Positions 44,082-57,858 of a DNA stretch of 64,000 bases are shown here, one piece after another. The position numbers and the translations under genes are program-made. This stretch comes from Monarcha castaneiventris obscurior (Eukaryota; Chordata; Aves; Passeriformes; Monarchidae). The DNA lies in NCBI GenBank assembly GCA_026261815.1, contig JAMPIT010000230.1, positions 42,740,501-42,804,500 on the forward strand, read 5' to 3'. The notes beneath the pieces are model-generated. The model was not told where the DNA came from, searched no databases, and saw only the letters and a list, made by a program, of their open reading frames with translations. Within the stretch, counting starts at the first letter, position 1, and every line of letters starts with the position of its first letter.

Positions 44082-47000
44082 CTAAAAAAGAGCAAGGTTA
44101 GAACTTATTAAACACTAATCAGAGCTGGTAAGACAGGATTTCACATTAAGAACACTAGAATTGCAAACTAAGCCTTGGCACATCTTGCCATTTCATTACT
44201 ACAGTGAGTATACTCAAATGCAAATTAGCAAACCCCCACGGACACACATGCATAAGAACACGATGTATCACCCAGACTTCTTCTGTCAAGTTATACATAA
44301 GATATTCTCTCAGAGCTGCAAGAGAACAAGAATTGAAGACTGACCATGATAGAGCTATTTTTTTAATCCTCTATCTTTGCAAAAGATGAAGTCCAGACAT
44401 TAAATTCCAGAGTTTGGAAATGCCACAAAGACAATGGCTAAATGTCAGACTTCCTCATTTCTCTCAAAGATAAAATACTCCAAAGATACTAGAAAAACTG
44501 TTTGATATAGGGCTACGACTGAATTTTCATGGGGAGAGCTGAAATGACCATGTAAAGGCAAGCTGCTATTATTTCAGTGGCACAGAGTACCTAAAGAGTT
44601 ACAATTGCACCTCCTCCTTTACTCCCTTCCTGTACCATAAGAATAAAGGTTTCTTCCTACACAAAACTCTTCCTTTAAGTTAAAACTAAAAATTGAACCA
44701 GCCTTATAAAAAAACCAAAAAACTGTCCTTCAGCTGCACACACACTGATTCACCAAACTCACTTTTAATTTTTGCAGAGAAAAGCCAAGATAATTGGGAG
44801 CAGGAGGCTGAAATATGATCAAATGCCCTATCCAAATTTTCAGTATGCACCTCCATTTGATATCACTAAGCAGTATGGAAGTATTTGTACCATAAATCTG
44901 TAGCTGTCTCTTCACTAACCCAGAAAGAGAAATTTCAAGCTACAGCTCCAGAATGGGTCACTTTTATTTCATTTGCTCCCCTTCCCCTCTCTGTCCCACA
45001 GTCCCACACTGTTTCCAGCACAGACACAGAGCTGGTGACAGCCTATTCCGGGAGCCAGCCAAGCAGAAAACATTCGTAGGGGTGGCTTGTGCAGGGAGCA
45101 AAACCATCTCTTGCAGCAGTCAGCTTCCAGTGTGCCGTTAGGTGTTGGAGCAGCGCCGCCAATCAAAACATTCCAGCACAATGAAGTAAAGGCAAGGCAC
45201 TAATCCCTGAAAGGACAGGTCTGCACCAGGAGAACAAAGTCCACCTGACGCTGTGTTTGTGCAAAGGCAGATTTCCCAGCTTAAGAGTTTCCTTCAGGAG
45301 CACTTCTCTGAAAATCATAATTAAACAGAGGACAGGCCTGCAGTTTTTAAAGTCTCACTGGATAGGTGGCACAAACTTGTATTTCACTGACTCTGAGCCA
45401 GCTGCAAGATGCTCTAACACTCCGAGCAATCTTGTTGCTTTGCTTTACTGATGCCAGTGCTGTTTGTCCTGACTCTGCACTCCCACAACTTTTGGCAGCA
45501 ACCCTTCCCTGGCTCTTTTAAAATGGACAGTAGATCTGCATCTGCAGCAGATAAGCAGCATTAAGCTGATATAAGACATTACACAACATACAATAAGCAT
45601 CCTGCTGTGCAGCTGGAAACTCTAAACTGGTCCTACTCCACAGCATGGAAGAGAGAGGTCAACTCAGAATCTGTCCTTGACACTGTGCACAGAGGATGTG
45701 CTGACAACCAACAGTCCCTTACCACTGGATTCTTCCATACTGTTAGGAGTTTGAGAGTAGCAGTGGCAAGGGGAAGGAAAAACTTAAATCATGCTGTCAG
45801 TTCACCATTGATTAAAAAATTCTAATGGGTAGCTAAGTTGACGAAGTGCCTATACAAAAGCTGATAGCTCTCTGCAAGTCTTCTGCATTACTTTGCGAGT
45901 TCCACTAACACCTTCCAAACAGAAAGAAGGGAATAGCACTAACAGTAAAATTTGTATCTTTGCTCCCTGTAGTCCTCATTCTAAGTAAAATGTGACACTG
46001 CCAATATAAAAGCTGGCATGTTCTAGCTGCTATAAGAAATTTTCAATATGCCTAGCACAAAAAAGACCTATTTTTATCCTAAACTTTCCCACCTCCTCCC
46101 ATCAGGACTATGCTAAAAAAAGGATCACCAAACTAGTTTTGAAGTTGACTGGTCCATCTACCAGTATGTTAAGAGCAGTGACTACGCTTTGAGACATTTA
46201 CTACCACCTGAGATTCCTATTTGCAATAAGGGGCTTGGGAACAGCACTTATCATTTTCTCCACCGTTAAATTCTGCACCAATGAAGGGAACTGGCTTATA
46301 GCACCTGCACTCTGAAATTGCTGTTTCCATTTCAGCAGCCTGAAGAGATCAGAAGAGCAGCTCTACCATTAGGTAAAATCCAACAGACCAGAGAGGCCAC
46401 TGAACTTTCAGCAGCACTATTCCAAAGTAACACTGACAAACATCTACAAAACAGCAATGAAGAATACTGAGTGTTCAGAAACGCATTACCAGTCAGACAT
46501 TCAGTCTTTGGAATGCTGACCCTAGATCAGCCTGCTAGCTGCATGTGCAAGTTCCAACATCCTGATCTGCACTTCATACACCTGTAGCCCCCCAGCAATT
46601 CCTGGCAGCTTTTTTTTTATTATTTAGATGGGGAATTAGGTCTAATCCTAGAAGTCCAAACTAACTGCCGAACAAAAGTAGCCAGGGTTTGATTTTAGGT
46701 TTTCTGCACTTAAACATTCTCTCATCTTTTCCTTCACATTCTCTTCTAACTTTAAAAGGGGACAAACTGAGTCCAGGCAAGCTGCTGACTTTGTCTTCCT
46801 GTTTGTCACTGTCAAGGTTAACCAACACACCTACAAAGGGAGCGATACCACCAGGCTACGTACAAACATTTGTGCTGCTCATTTTCCTGACAAACTGGGT
46901 CAGTACAAGGTCAGCCAAACACATCTCAGCCATTGGGAAGAGACAGAAGGCCTCAGCGTACTTTACAAACAAACTTCAGCATTAACAGCAAGCTTCTGCA

Positions 47001-50000
47001 AGCTTTGCTGTTTTTGAAGACTAGCAGGTACTCAGAAATGGGAATTTGGTAAATATCACATTATACAGTTCACATGGATGTACTACGAGGAGTTATGTGA
47101 CTCTTCACTTCTCAAAAATCTCCTCCTGCCCTGTGAGACTATCCACTTCCTTAGCAAGCATCATCAGCTTTGCGTTTAAATGGAGGTTGCAGTTTTTTAG
47201 ACTGTGTATTAAAAAAACTCATGTGAAGAGCAATTCAAGACCTGGCACTAGAATGTATTGCATAGCATCTGTCCCAGTCTAAAAAACTGAGAAAAATGGT
47301 TCTGCAAGCTTAGAAGGCACATAAGCTAATAATTTCAAATTATTATAGAACACAATTCAAATTTCTTGATTTTCAAAAGGAATGTAGAAAGTATAAGGTA
47401 TTATTTCTGATCATGTGTTTTTATTAGATATTAATTTCTGATTTTGGAGAATAGTTCTCCATATGCCAAGAAAGGCAACAAGCCTACAGTAGTTCTCAAA
47501 TCTGAACAAGTCCCTTCATTAAGACTGACTCAAATTACACCTGATCTGATAAGCAGTTCCCTCCCCACCCCTGCCACCTTCATAAAGCAAATCAAAGTTT
47601 GCAAGTCTGCCATAAATCCCTTATTTGAGAGTAGTATGTTACTTAAACTTGCAGGAGAAATCCAGACTGATCCATCCAAACCCCGGGAGTTACTGCACAC
47701 AAACGCACCTACGCTGACCATGGTTTCCTCTTCTATGTCTCTGTCTTATCTAGGACAGGCCAAGCAACTGCATCTCTAAAGTACCCACCAGTGCTGAGTG
47801 ACACATTTGCTTACACAGAACAGGCACCTCATCTTCATCTTCTGACAGCTGCAGCAGCTAAAAACATGCATCATTGACACACAAGTGAAGAGAAGTACCT
47901 GTACTGGAAAAACTGTTTTTCTCCAAGTGCTCTGAAGTTATTCCAACCATTCCCAAGGTGTTACTGAAAGCATTCTTTGGGTCTGATTTTGTAACTGGTC
48001 TTAGCTGCCTGCCAATGATGTTGCCTGTGTATCTTCTTTACAAAAATCCATAGCCAAAATATACAGGCAACAGCAGGTCCACAGCTAATAATAGCTGAGA
48101 GCACTCATGTCTATGACCCCAGTCCTTGTATTTTCAGTTCTTAATGCAGCAGAAGCTTCCTAATTAACCTTAGTTTTCAAGTTGGGAATTTGGAAAATAC
48201 ATCCAATTAAGGAATTAAAAAACAAATCACAACAAAACAACCCTTTTTAATCTTCCCCTGGAAGTTGTTAGCCTGTTTTCTAGAAAACAAAATGTGGGGG
48301 AGGAGGAATCATCCAAGTATGACAATACTGACAGTGGGAACATGAGGAAAAAAGCTTTCATGGTATAAAGGCGCTTTAGGCAAGAGTGGCTGAACTGTCT
48401 CTAAGCAATTTTTGGTCTAACCTAAGCCCCAGATACAAGCTCTTGCAATAGACCTACTTCTACTGATCTAGTCTTGTGAAGACATGATCCAAACTGTTCT
48501 AAACTTCTAATTATTCCTTATCCAAATGTGGATTAAGTTCTCTCCTCCCATATCCACCCTCAGGTTCTAAAGAAAACTGAGAATTTTTATCTGGCTTTAT
48601 TGAGCTCTGGTTGAAGTACCTTTGGAGGTAATTTTGGAAATCCTTCATGTACCAGATGCTTCTGCATGACTGCAAAAAAGTCCTGGAAGGATGGTTTTGG
48701 TGTTGTGTGTTTTAAGGAATGTTAGGAGCTTGTGGTAGGAATGACAGCTGGGGTTTACAATTTTTTGTAAAAAATGAACAGAAGATTTTTTTTTTTGAAA
48801 ATAGGTACAGCATGTGCTCATATTTCACTCTGAAGATCGCATTTTTAAAAAATTTATTTTTCTTGTACAAAGACACCACAGATGATTACAAACAACAGTT
48901 TTCCTGAAATACATTTCCATATCCAGTAAACAAATACTGAAGAGCATTCCCATATTCTGTTTCAAATAGTAGCATTTGCAGTCCTCAGCCACCTTGTCCT
49001 CTCTAAAAGAAATAGCTACACACAGTGAGTGTAGGTTATTCTGAAGTTAGTTATATCCAAGTATTAGAGGGCCTCAACTATTGGGAAATCAGTCACCCAC
49101 CAATACTGACTTCTGCACATCAGTGCTTTAAGGACTTGAACGGACAAAAACTACTATGAAACTCACTGAAAAGTGGCTCTTGAATAATGGTTATGTATTG
49201 TAAATTATCACATTAAACAAGGCAATGCACCACTTGGATATTTTTAGAGATAGCAAAATTAAGGTTTACCTTATTATCAGAACTAGGAACCAGAGTATAA
49301 AACTTCACATATTTTATATTAATGTCAGGCTTCCTGCTGCTTTTAACAGGGTGATTTTTAATACTGGGTAAAAATGTCTTCAGGTGGCTTATGACAAGAC
49401 ATCTTAACCTAGTGGAAGAAACTTAGACAATACGTAACACCAAAAGGAAACAAGTCAAACCATGCAGTCTTTTTCCTCTAAAAGGGAAAAAAATCCATAG
49501 GTTTTCACAGCTTTCAAACTTTTCTACTTTTTTTGGGGTTACACGGTAGAAACATTTATCTATAGCCTTCACTACTACCTCAGAAGAAGTGCCATGGCAA
49601 GAGATGAAGTAGTATTACTATATTTTAGTGTTGTGCCACGATGTAGCAACTTAAACTATTTCAGTAGTTCCATTGAAAAGTAAGAGCTACCGGCACTCTG
49701 GACCTGAATGCCACAGCATGGGCCCACGCTGAAATCCATCTTCCTGATCCTGGACTGCAACAGAACAGACTCATTCATAAACTTTAACTTGTGGCATTTG
49801 CTCTGGTTGTTTCCTCAAGCAGCATTTGCTTCCCTCCAACTACTATGCTGTTCTTGCTTAGTGAAGTATTTCTCCTCTCTCCAGTGATGAACTCAGTATC
49901 CTGTGTAATCCCTCCAGCCTGAATTTATCCAAGCAGGAACACTTCAGACAAGAGATTCTACTGATGCCTGCAGAATGTTAGAAGATGCCTTCCAAACAGC

Positions 50001-53000
50001 AATACATTCTATCTTAGATTTAGCTAACCAGATCACAGTAAATTTGACTCTGAACCCAGAATTTATAATAGTGTTAAAATGGTCTTTAAATTTTCTTATT
50101 ATTAAGACTGAAAGTCCAAGGTTTGTTTTTCCTAACAAATTTCAGGAAATTAAGAAATCTGAGTATCTGCTTTACTGACTTCAATGGTTAAAAGATTCCA
50201 ATTTCCAAACCTTAAATATCCTTAATACATGCTGAAAGAGGCAACAAACTAGCTCAGATAATCCACACATTTAAAGCAGGAGAGGGGTGCAGATCTGCCA
50301 GCACTCACTGCAAGTTGCCTCTATCTCAGCCACTCTTTGCTGCTTTATTTTCAATTCATTATTTCCTTTTTCCTTCAGGCATCCCAGATTGCTATTACAT
50401 CAATTGTTCTGGCATCTCAGCCTTTGTCTTCTGCCTTAGAAATTATCTAAAAATTCCCTTCTGCAACAAAGGCAGAAGAACCTCCCTACATTATCTTTTG
50501 TAAGGGTTTTTTTCATGATGCCATTTGCAAAATAACGTGTTGCCTCTCTATTTTCAGTTTTTAACAATCTAAGACCAAGAGTACAGAGCAGGGTTTCTAT
50601 TCATGTGCCTACTGGCTAAAGCAAACAATATGTAAATTATTTCTTTCTTGCTAGACTTCTCCAAGTTGATTACAACTCCTTGATAGCACTGAAATGCAGG
50701 CAGTCTACTAATCTTGATTAGACAAAACACTGGGTTAGCTGTATTTAAAAAGAGAACATATTCCTCAAAAAATGTCTAGTGAAGGGAAGACTTGGGTTAC
50801 AAGTTCCAAAAAACTCGAGGCTTATTTTTAAGTCAATACAGTCTTATGCAAATGTGGCAGAGGAGGAAAAGGGGCCCCAAGAGCTTTACAACAGCTGTAA
50901 GGTTCCAATCTGTCACGCTTCACTTCTGCAGCGCTAGAGAGTGTTCTGATATGACAGGACACTCACCTGTTTTACCTTAGCCTTCCTCCTGAAAGAGAAA
51001 GGGGGGTAGTAAGGAACCATACTTCCTACCCAGCTTGTGAAGTTCAACAACTCCTAAGTTTCAAGTGCAGTTTAGACCACAGTACAAGTGTAGCAAGAGC
51101 CACATTTCATTTTGCTCACCTAAAATACAGAAAGCCACCCAGAAGATGGGTAGTTTTAATCAAGTGCTGAAGAGCAGCTTTGCACTGACTGACAGTTCAG
51201 GTAACAAAGGTATCAGAAGTGGGGGTCAGAGATTTCACTGGCACATGGGTCTCTTCCAGCTGCAGCTCCATCCGTCCTGTGCTCCAAGCAACTAACACAG
51301 CATGAAGGCACTAACAGCTTGTGCAATTCATCAGGGTCTTCACAGGTACTAAGGTTTAAGTACCCTTTTAAAAACAACCCATTAGAATTCTCAATAAAGC
51401 AAGAGCTAACATTGGTCTGAGAGCCACTGTCAGCCAACAAATACCTCAGATAACTAATGTACGAAATTATGAGAACCTGGAAGAGAATTCAGAACAAGCA
51501 CACCAGGAAAGTTACTAAAAAAGATCATCCTGGCACCGATCCGCACTATCATTCTAAAAGAGGAACTTTGAAACTGTAGAACCTGCTAGGAAGCCTCCCC
51601 AAAAATGAAGCTGGCAATATCATATAAAGGTTCTCCTTTTAAAAGAAAGGAGATGCACAGTACTTCACTCTTTAGGACAGACATTCTAGAGAAACTGTGG
51701 TAGAAGTTACAGACTGATGGGACACATAGATATGTCTAAATGGACTTGGCAGCAGTTACCTACCACCGTAATTTCTTATCAGCAGTGCCCTACATAATTT
51801 TGTTTGATGCTGGCCAGAGGCACATGGCTGAGCATCCTATGCAATGTAAAAGAAAGCACCTCTTCACACAGTCACACACTCTTACTTAAAAACATACTTA
51901 TACTGCAGGAGCTGAAATCTCACAGCACTGGATCGTGTCACTTCAGAAATTAAGCATCCACAGCACAGTTATTTTGCCCTTTACCTAGAGAACACTCAGG
52001 AGTTACAAGAGGTCCGTCAACACAATCCTTTACATTCAAAATCATGGGCAACTATACCAGCAGCTTCTAACAAGATCTGCAAACAAAACACTTTCTGCCC
52101 TAGGTATTTGTTTGTCCTTTCTAGAAATTTCTGGTCATTTCTAAGAGCTATAAGCAGCTGCTGTGTTCAAGTTGACAAATTATCAGGTCATGTTTAAAAG
52201 TAATGATTTAAGAGAGCTTTTCATCAGCAAGCATACCACAGCACTAGCAAAAACTTTCACTTTATGAACTGGCAAAATAAATCTCAAGTACCTAAGTATC
52301 CTCCTGACTGTCCAAGATGGGAGTTGATGATAATCTTGAATATTATGCATGAAAACTGCTTCAACCACAACTCTGGTGTTACCCATCCAGCTTGAGAACA
52401 AAAGTAATGAACTTGTGAGGACATAATGTACGTATCAGTGCCCTGACAGCAGTTTGCAGCTCAGTATTAAAGGACTGGTATGACAGTTTCAAGTTTATGA
52501 ACTTGCACTAAGTTCCTAACAAGATTATCAACACAATTACTCTTATGTCTTAATTGTTCTGACCAACTAAGCACCAGCACCACAAACAAGTAATCTCAGA
52601 ACAGTTACTAAGTCTCTTCTGTTCAACAATGGATTTGAGATCTTTGGGTCACTGGCCCACAATTCCCACTAGGGCTTTGTGCAGCATTCACTAAGTTTGA
52701 GATTCCTCATGGCTGGGCAAAACATTAAGAGCAGTTTTATTATCACAGCTTAGAGAGCTCCCGCGTTTTATTTGTGGGACACATATCTACATTATGCATA
52801 CTCCCATGTTCCTTGGTTAGGGATGGGCCAGTGTTTCTATCCAAGGTTTAGTCTGCCAGCAGGACTCACGTAATAAATAGCCACTGCTTTACAGCTTTTG
52901 GTCCATGTGCCCATACTTATCACTGAGTAAGATGACTGTAGTAGAGCTGGCAGCAGACAGGATCAAAAAATCATTCTTTAGTCTTACCTAGCCACATAAA

Positions 53001-56000
53001 AAAAACCAGTTGCCACTGTGATCATTTAGAGGCAGCCTATGATAATTCAGACAAATACTATACTACATTTAACGCTCAAAGTTCAGGAACAAAATCACTG
53101 CCAGCCCTCAAGGTCCCCTGCCCACACAGTTTTGTGTGTCAAAAAGACAATGGTTCTGCAGTCATTTAACACAATCATGTGCCTCACTAGCAACAGGCAC
53201 GGTTACAGAAGCACCTTTCCCTCCTGTTTGTGCATAACTGGAAACATCCATTTCCACACGAACACAGGAACAACTCAGCAAACATCTCTCTTCCAAACCA
53301 GGAAGTAGCTACCATAATCCAGTTTCTTCTCAGACTGCAACCACGTAGCCAGCCCTGAACTTGGATGTTAAACATTAATCTCCACAGTTTAAGAAACCAG
53401 AGTGATTAGTCATAATTACACTGACACTAATGAAATACTTATGAATCTGAAAGTGGGTGTCTTTGCTTGTCTGTCAGAGTAACTATGTATTTACAATAAG
53501 GCACACCAACACTCCAAAAAGGACTGTTTAAACAACAAACATGCTAATGAAGTCTGACACGAAAAGATGTTTCTTCAACTTGCTCTTAATTAAGGCAATC
53601 TGACAAGGCAGCTGCATTTATTAGCACCTTTAGGATTTTAAGATTTCTGGCCACTGGAGGGCACCTGAATTGTTGCCAGGACAATACAGCACTACTTGCT
53701 ACAGTTGCTGCAGAGTTGGCAAAGTTCTCCAATTTATACAAGTCTATTTAGCGCAGTAAGTCAGCCCAGAAATGCTGGTTCCAGCAAATACATGTCCAGT
53801 GCACACGGTGCGTTTGCCAACTCCAGCAAAATCCAGCTAGCTCATACTGTTTTTTAAAGGCAGCAACATAGAATATGAGATTAACTCTTTCAACCTTCTA
53901 CGTCAGTCCTCAAACAAGGTTCCAGAGTTAATTTAGTATTAAGTAACACAGCAAGCACTTCACTTCTGCAACACTAATCCAGCCAATGTACATTGTTTCC
54001 TAAAGTCAACTTGGAACATGAACAAAAAGTTCTTCTGTAAAGCAACATTTGCACCCATACTTCCCAAGGCAACAAAAGCATAGCATGCATTTGATTTCAC
54101 ATCAGAGTTAACAGATTCATGAGGTCAGGCTGAGCTACAGGTATGCATCACCTGCTCACCTCATCTATCTGGTGTTCCACACAGACAGAAATGCCAGAAT
54201 TAGACTTCCATTAGCTCTCTCCCTTGCACTTGAAGTTACCTGCCAGTGAAAAAAGAAAGGAACAAAACCCCAAAAAACTAAACAGCTTTTCTGGCTCCTT
54301 TCCTCTCATGAGAAGCAGCACAGGCTACACAGTGCCAGCACCGTTTAACACATTAGCCTCCTGGGCTAAAGCCTGATCACAGACTACAGCAAGTTTTACC
54401 TTGGAATCAAGTGCCAGAAATGGATATTAAAAGTTAACCACTGTCAGGCTGCTGTATGATGGCAAGTCTAGCCAATTCAATTGGTACTTAACTGGAAAAT
54501 CGACAATATTGCCATGCCAGGATAATCATTTTATCTGAAGAGACAAGAAGAGTCCCACACAATACTTACTGCCAAGGAGTTTGCCATTTCTAGGTTCCCA
54601 CCCAGCAAGGCACTGGGCTCAGAGCTTGCGAGTGCACCCTGTAAGAACCCAGGAGCAAGTCACAGCTGCCTGCACAGTTTCTCACAGGTTTTATCAGGCT
54701 TTGTTAAGTATGATGCTCAAGATAAGTAAGGTCAGTCCTGATTTTCCTGCCATGGTATGCAGGCTACCACAGTCACAGAACAAGTTTTGCTGCAGGCAAC
54801 TGCATGATCACCACAACCCCTGCATTACCAGTTTAACTATGAATTAACGTAAGTGATTTTGATTACTGCTGTATTTGCACACTAGTCTGCCGACTAGACA
54901 ATACTCTGCAGAAACATCCTTATCCAGGAGTTTCAGACTGCACATTCAGACTTCAGTTTCTGAGACAGAAGAAGCCTCCAATAGCCATATTTCCTGCTCC
55001 ATTCTTGCCTCTTCCCTTTCTACCCCTGAAAATACTGCAAAATCAGAACAACGCTAGTACTAACTTCTTGCCTTAACATCCCCAAAGCCTCAAGCTTGAC
55101 TCTTCAGAACGCAGTATTTCAGGATGCTAAGTCAGAAGTAGTGCCATGACAGATGGACATCTGTTTCCCAAAGAAATCATTATGTCTGAACGGCAACCAG
55201 GTTTCACAGCCAAGGTTTGATAAGCCAGTTACTGACACACCACAGTCAGAGCAAAATGCTGGTGTCCATAGTAGACAGACACCATGCAAAGAGTCCAGTC
55301 TATTTATAGCTTAGGCAAGAAAAAGGAAGCTTGGGTTGATAAGGCTGTAACACAGCATTTGAAGAACTGATTTTTCCAATCAAGCTTTACTTTGTATTAA
55401 ATCCTTGCTTCTAGAAGCTATCGTGCATGGCACTGTCCTTTCCAACAAGGTGTTTTTACTTATTTCTGCCCTAGATCTTGTGAAATTATCAGCTATCACA
55501 GACCAAAGTAAATGATACCCTGGATATCAGTTTATACCTAAACAGAAAATATCTGAACTAACAGAGGAGCAAATATGACACTTCTTTGAACAACCCCAGA
55601 ACAGTGAGACACTCAGTACGATTTTGTTCTGAACAGCTGAATTTAGAGAGTCTCGAACTCTTGCCTGAATACCTAAGCAGACTCATTTGCCACAGTACCA
55701 GCCATTAGACAAATGACACAGTAGTTGGATACCTGCAGCTGTCAGCATCTTTTTATCAAAAGTGCAAGATTAACATTAGATTCCTGGACTGTTAGGTACT
55801 GAAAGTCACATTATAACTTGGGCCAATACACACCAGTAAGTTTTGCCACTGAGGCTTTTTTTTGGAGCCTTTTTGTCTCTCAGAAGCAAAATCGTAACTG
55901 GAAAGTTGCTCTTTGGTGCATCTGAACTTAGTACCAAGAAAACCCCGATCCTACTTCAGCTAGTTTTCCTGTCTTTGCCTTTACTGGAGTCTCAGCACAT

Positions 56001-57292
56001 AAAGATCCTGTTTTACTAAAACCCCTCCTTGATTTCCGTCCGTCGACCTCAGCATACCAGCCCAGCCTCTTTCCATTCACCACTTGCATACTTTGGGGGA
56101 TGGGAGGACCACAGATGTCTGGAATATACCGAGTGTCAGAACAATGGCTGCTCCATGAGAAAGAGATCAAGAAGTAGCTGATTACAAAGATCAACACTGC
56201 TATTCCTAAAGTCACAAGTTGCCCACGGTACCTTCGCACAGTCTGTCCTTTCTTTCCAGAAGGGATAGTCCTCAGAGAACGTTTTTGGGAAGAGATACAA
56301 AAAGAAACTGCCCAACGTCCTACATCGAGTTTTAACTACGGAAGAATTCAAGGTTTTGCTAAATTTAAGAAAACTTGCTGCTCTAGGAGCAGCTAATCGT
56401 GCACAATAGAAACGAACTAAGCTTTGTTTTTTTAAACAAACAACAAAACAACAAACCACAAAACAACACACCTGGAGCCCCTGCTCCTAGAGAAATGAGA
56501 AATGAGTGCCCTAGATAGTTCTGGGAGTAACCCAAGTTGATCCCCACACCTCAGGAACGCGTTACTTCGGGAGGCTGGAGCCGCCGTGGTCCCCCCGGCC
56601 GGCCACGGGAAGCAGCGGGCACTTCCCCTCGCAGCGTGGGAGCCCCCACAACGCCCGGAGCCCAAACCATTCCCTACAAAACCCTGGTAAGGTGGGTGTT
56701 AAAAAACTTAATTTGATTGCTCCCAGCTCCGGGGAAGCTTCATTTCGGTGACACCCAGCAGCAGCAGCAAAACCTCTCCAGCAAACAGCAATGCCACTAA
56801 GACCGAAACCCCACAAGGCAACAGATTAGTTATCTCCCGCTGACTGCAGTGACCGTGATTAATTATATTCGGTACAAATAAACCCATACCCTGCTCTCTT
56901 CCCCCTCCTATCGCCAAAGGGGATCTGCAGCCCACCGGCGAGTTAGTACTCCCCTAAAAAAGGGGAAGGGGGAGGGAGGGAGAACCTTTAAAATAATAGT
57001 AAGAAAGGGTCATTAAAGTACTCGGGGTTCTGCTGCAAACGAGAGCAGAGCCGGGCGCAGGGACTCGCCTTCTCCCGCAGAGCAGAGCAACCACCCCCTC
57101 GCCCCAGGACGAGCTTCCCAAGAGACACCTCGGGAGCTGCAGCTGCCGCTCCTGCAGCCACGCAGCTGTCCGGACCTCCCAAAAACAAGAGCCCTCTCTC
57201 TCTTCCTTTCCTGCTCCCCCACCTCTCTCCCACCCCCGCTCCCCCTCCCCCAGCCCCGTCCTTCCCGCCGGGCACACCCTGGACCCCCTCAC
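44082..57292 (-). other. CTNNB1: CTNNB1 intron 1
   Basis: About 13 kb between the non-coding first exon and exon 2. It is AT-rich over most of its length and rises in G+C only near the promoter. First introns this long often hold enhancers, but I cannot point to one with confidence. Inside it lies the protein-like, disrupted reading frame at 55,792-56,335. No LINE, LTR or RNA gene was recognised. The 5' boundary depends on the exon 1 donor, which is not certain. Confidence 0.75.
55792..56335 (-). pseudogene. Disrupted protein-like frame with N-terminal membrane anchor
   Basis: Unrecognised. On the CTNNB1 sense strand a frame is open from after a TAG at 56,336-56,338 to a TAA at 55,928. It includes TVRRYRGQLVTLGIAVLIFV and a continuing ISYFLISFSW, a basic cap followed by about 21 hydrophobic residues, as in a type II membrane anchor. 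Past it come a Cys pair and a Pro-rich PDICGPPIPQ. There is no in-frame ATG; the codon where one would fit (56,237-56,239) is GTG. A second frame, shifted by one base, opens at 55,950 and runs to a TAA at 55,792, with a basic stretch and an NVT glycosylation motif. This could be a decayed gene or retrocopy with a lost start and one frameshift, or an exon of an unannotated gene. It could also be chance. I do not assign a family. Confidence 0.35.
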
Positions 57293-57607
57293 GGCCGCGG
57301 GGGGGCCCGGCCCGGGTTTGCCCCAAGTTCCCGCCGGAGAAAGCGGCACTAACGTTGCAGGAAGGGAGAGCGCAGGGTCCCCCCGGGCTCCGGCGGCGGC
57401 TGCTGCTGCTGCTGCTGCCCAGGCGATCCCGGTCCGGTCCGTCTTTCCTTCCTTGTCCCCCCGCCTCCGCCGCCTCCTGCTCCTCGCTCACGGCGGTGCC
57501 CCCGCCGCTGGCTCCCGGGTGGCGACCGTACGGGGGCGGCGGTGTTTGCGTGCCCCGAGCGCCGCCGCCGCCGCTGCTCCCAGCGCCGAACCGAGCGAGA
57601 GTCTTAA
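57293..57607 (-). other. CTNNB1: CTNNB1 exon 1, non-coding (ends uncertain)
   Basis: The start is set about 30 nt downstream of a TATA element and at a YY1-like motif. The sense sequence CTCCTTGTGAGCGACGCCAT, continuing into TTTAAG, resembles the start of the human first exon as I recall it (CTCCTTGTGCGGCGCCATTT). The donor is unclear: GTGAG occurs at 57,290-57,292 (used here) and also at about 57,487-57,491, which would give a much shorter exon. There is no ATG that would act as the main start, so the exon is 5' UTR only. Confidence 0.5.
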
Positions 57608-57614
57608 AATGGCG
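57606..57614 (-). promoter_or_regulatory. CTNNB1: YY1-like initiator motif at CTNNB1 start site
   Basis: Reads CGCCATTTT on the sense strand (AAAATGGCG on +), a good YY1 site. YY1 sites at this spacing are common at start sites of housekeeping genes and set the position of initiation. The same element is present in the human gene as I remember it. Confidence 0.65.
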
Positions 57615-57632
57615 TCGCTCACAAGGAGGTTC

Positions 57633-57637
57633 TTATA
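57633..57637 (-). promoter_or_regulatory. CTNNB1: TATA element of CTNNB1 promoter
   Basis: Reads TATAA in the sense context CGCTATAAGAAC, embedded in otherwise very G+C-rich DNA. It sits about 25-30 nt before the YY1-like motif. The human promoter has a TATAAG at the corresponding place, so this is an unusual CpG-island promoter with a TATA box. Confidence 0.7.
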
Positions 57638-57798
57638 GCGAGCGGCGGGCCCGGCTGTGTATCCTGCCGCCGCGGCCGGGCCCCGCGCGCGGCATTCCAC
57701 AGGCGCCCGGCGCTCAGGGCAGGCAGAGGGAGGAGGAGAAATAGTGCCCGGCTCCCAGGGCGGAGGGAGACAGGGAGCGGGGAAGCGGCCCGAGCCCA

Positions 57799-57858
57799 GG
57801 GAAGGCTGGGCCGAGCTGGGCAGGGCAGGGCTGGGCTGGGCCGGCCGGGGCGGGGGGA
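57799..57858 (+). other. G-run cluster with GGGCT/GGGCA repeats
   Basis: A series of GGG runs spaced by two to five bases (CTGGG, CAGGG, CTGGG and so on), ending in GGGGCGGGGGG. It meets the simple G3+N1-7 rule for a potential G-quadruplex on the + strand, the template strand for CTNNB1, just upstream of the core promoter. Confidence 0.6.

Noticed and set aside
47444..47779. 111-codon + strand frame in CTNNB1 intron 1
   Set aside because: Antisense to CTNNB1, low-information Ser/Thr/Leu-rich peptide, and no splice sites or promoter features found.
56954..57491. 131- and 167-codon frames on the - strand over CTNNB1 exon 1
   Set aside because: Low-complexity Gly/Arg/Ser-rich translation of the 5' UTR and CpG island. 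The main start codon of CTNNB1 is in exon 2.
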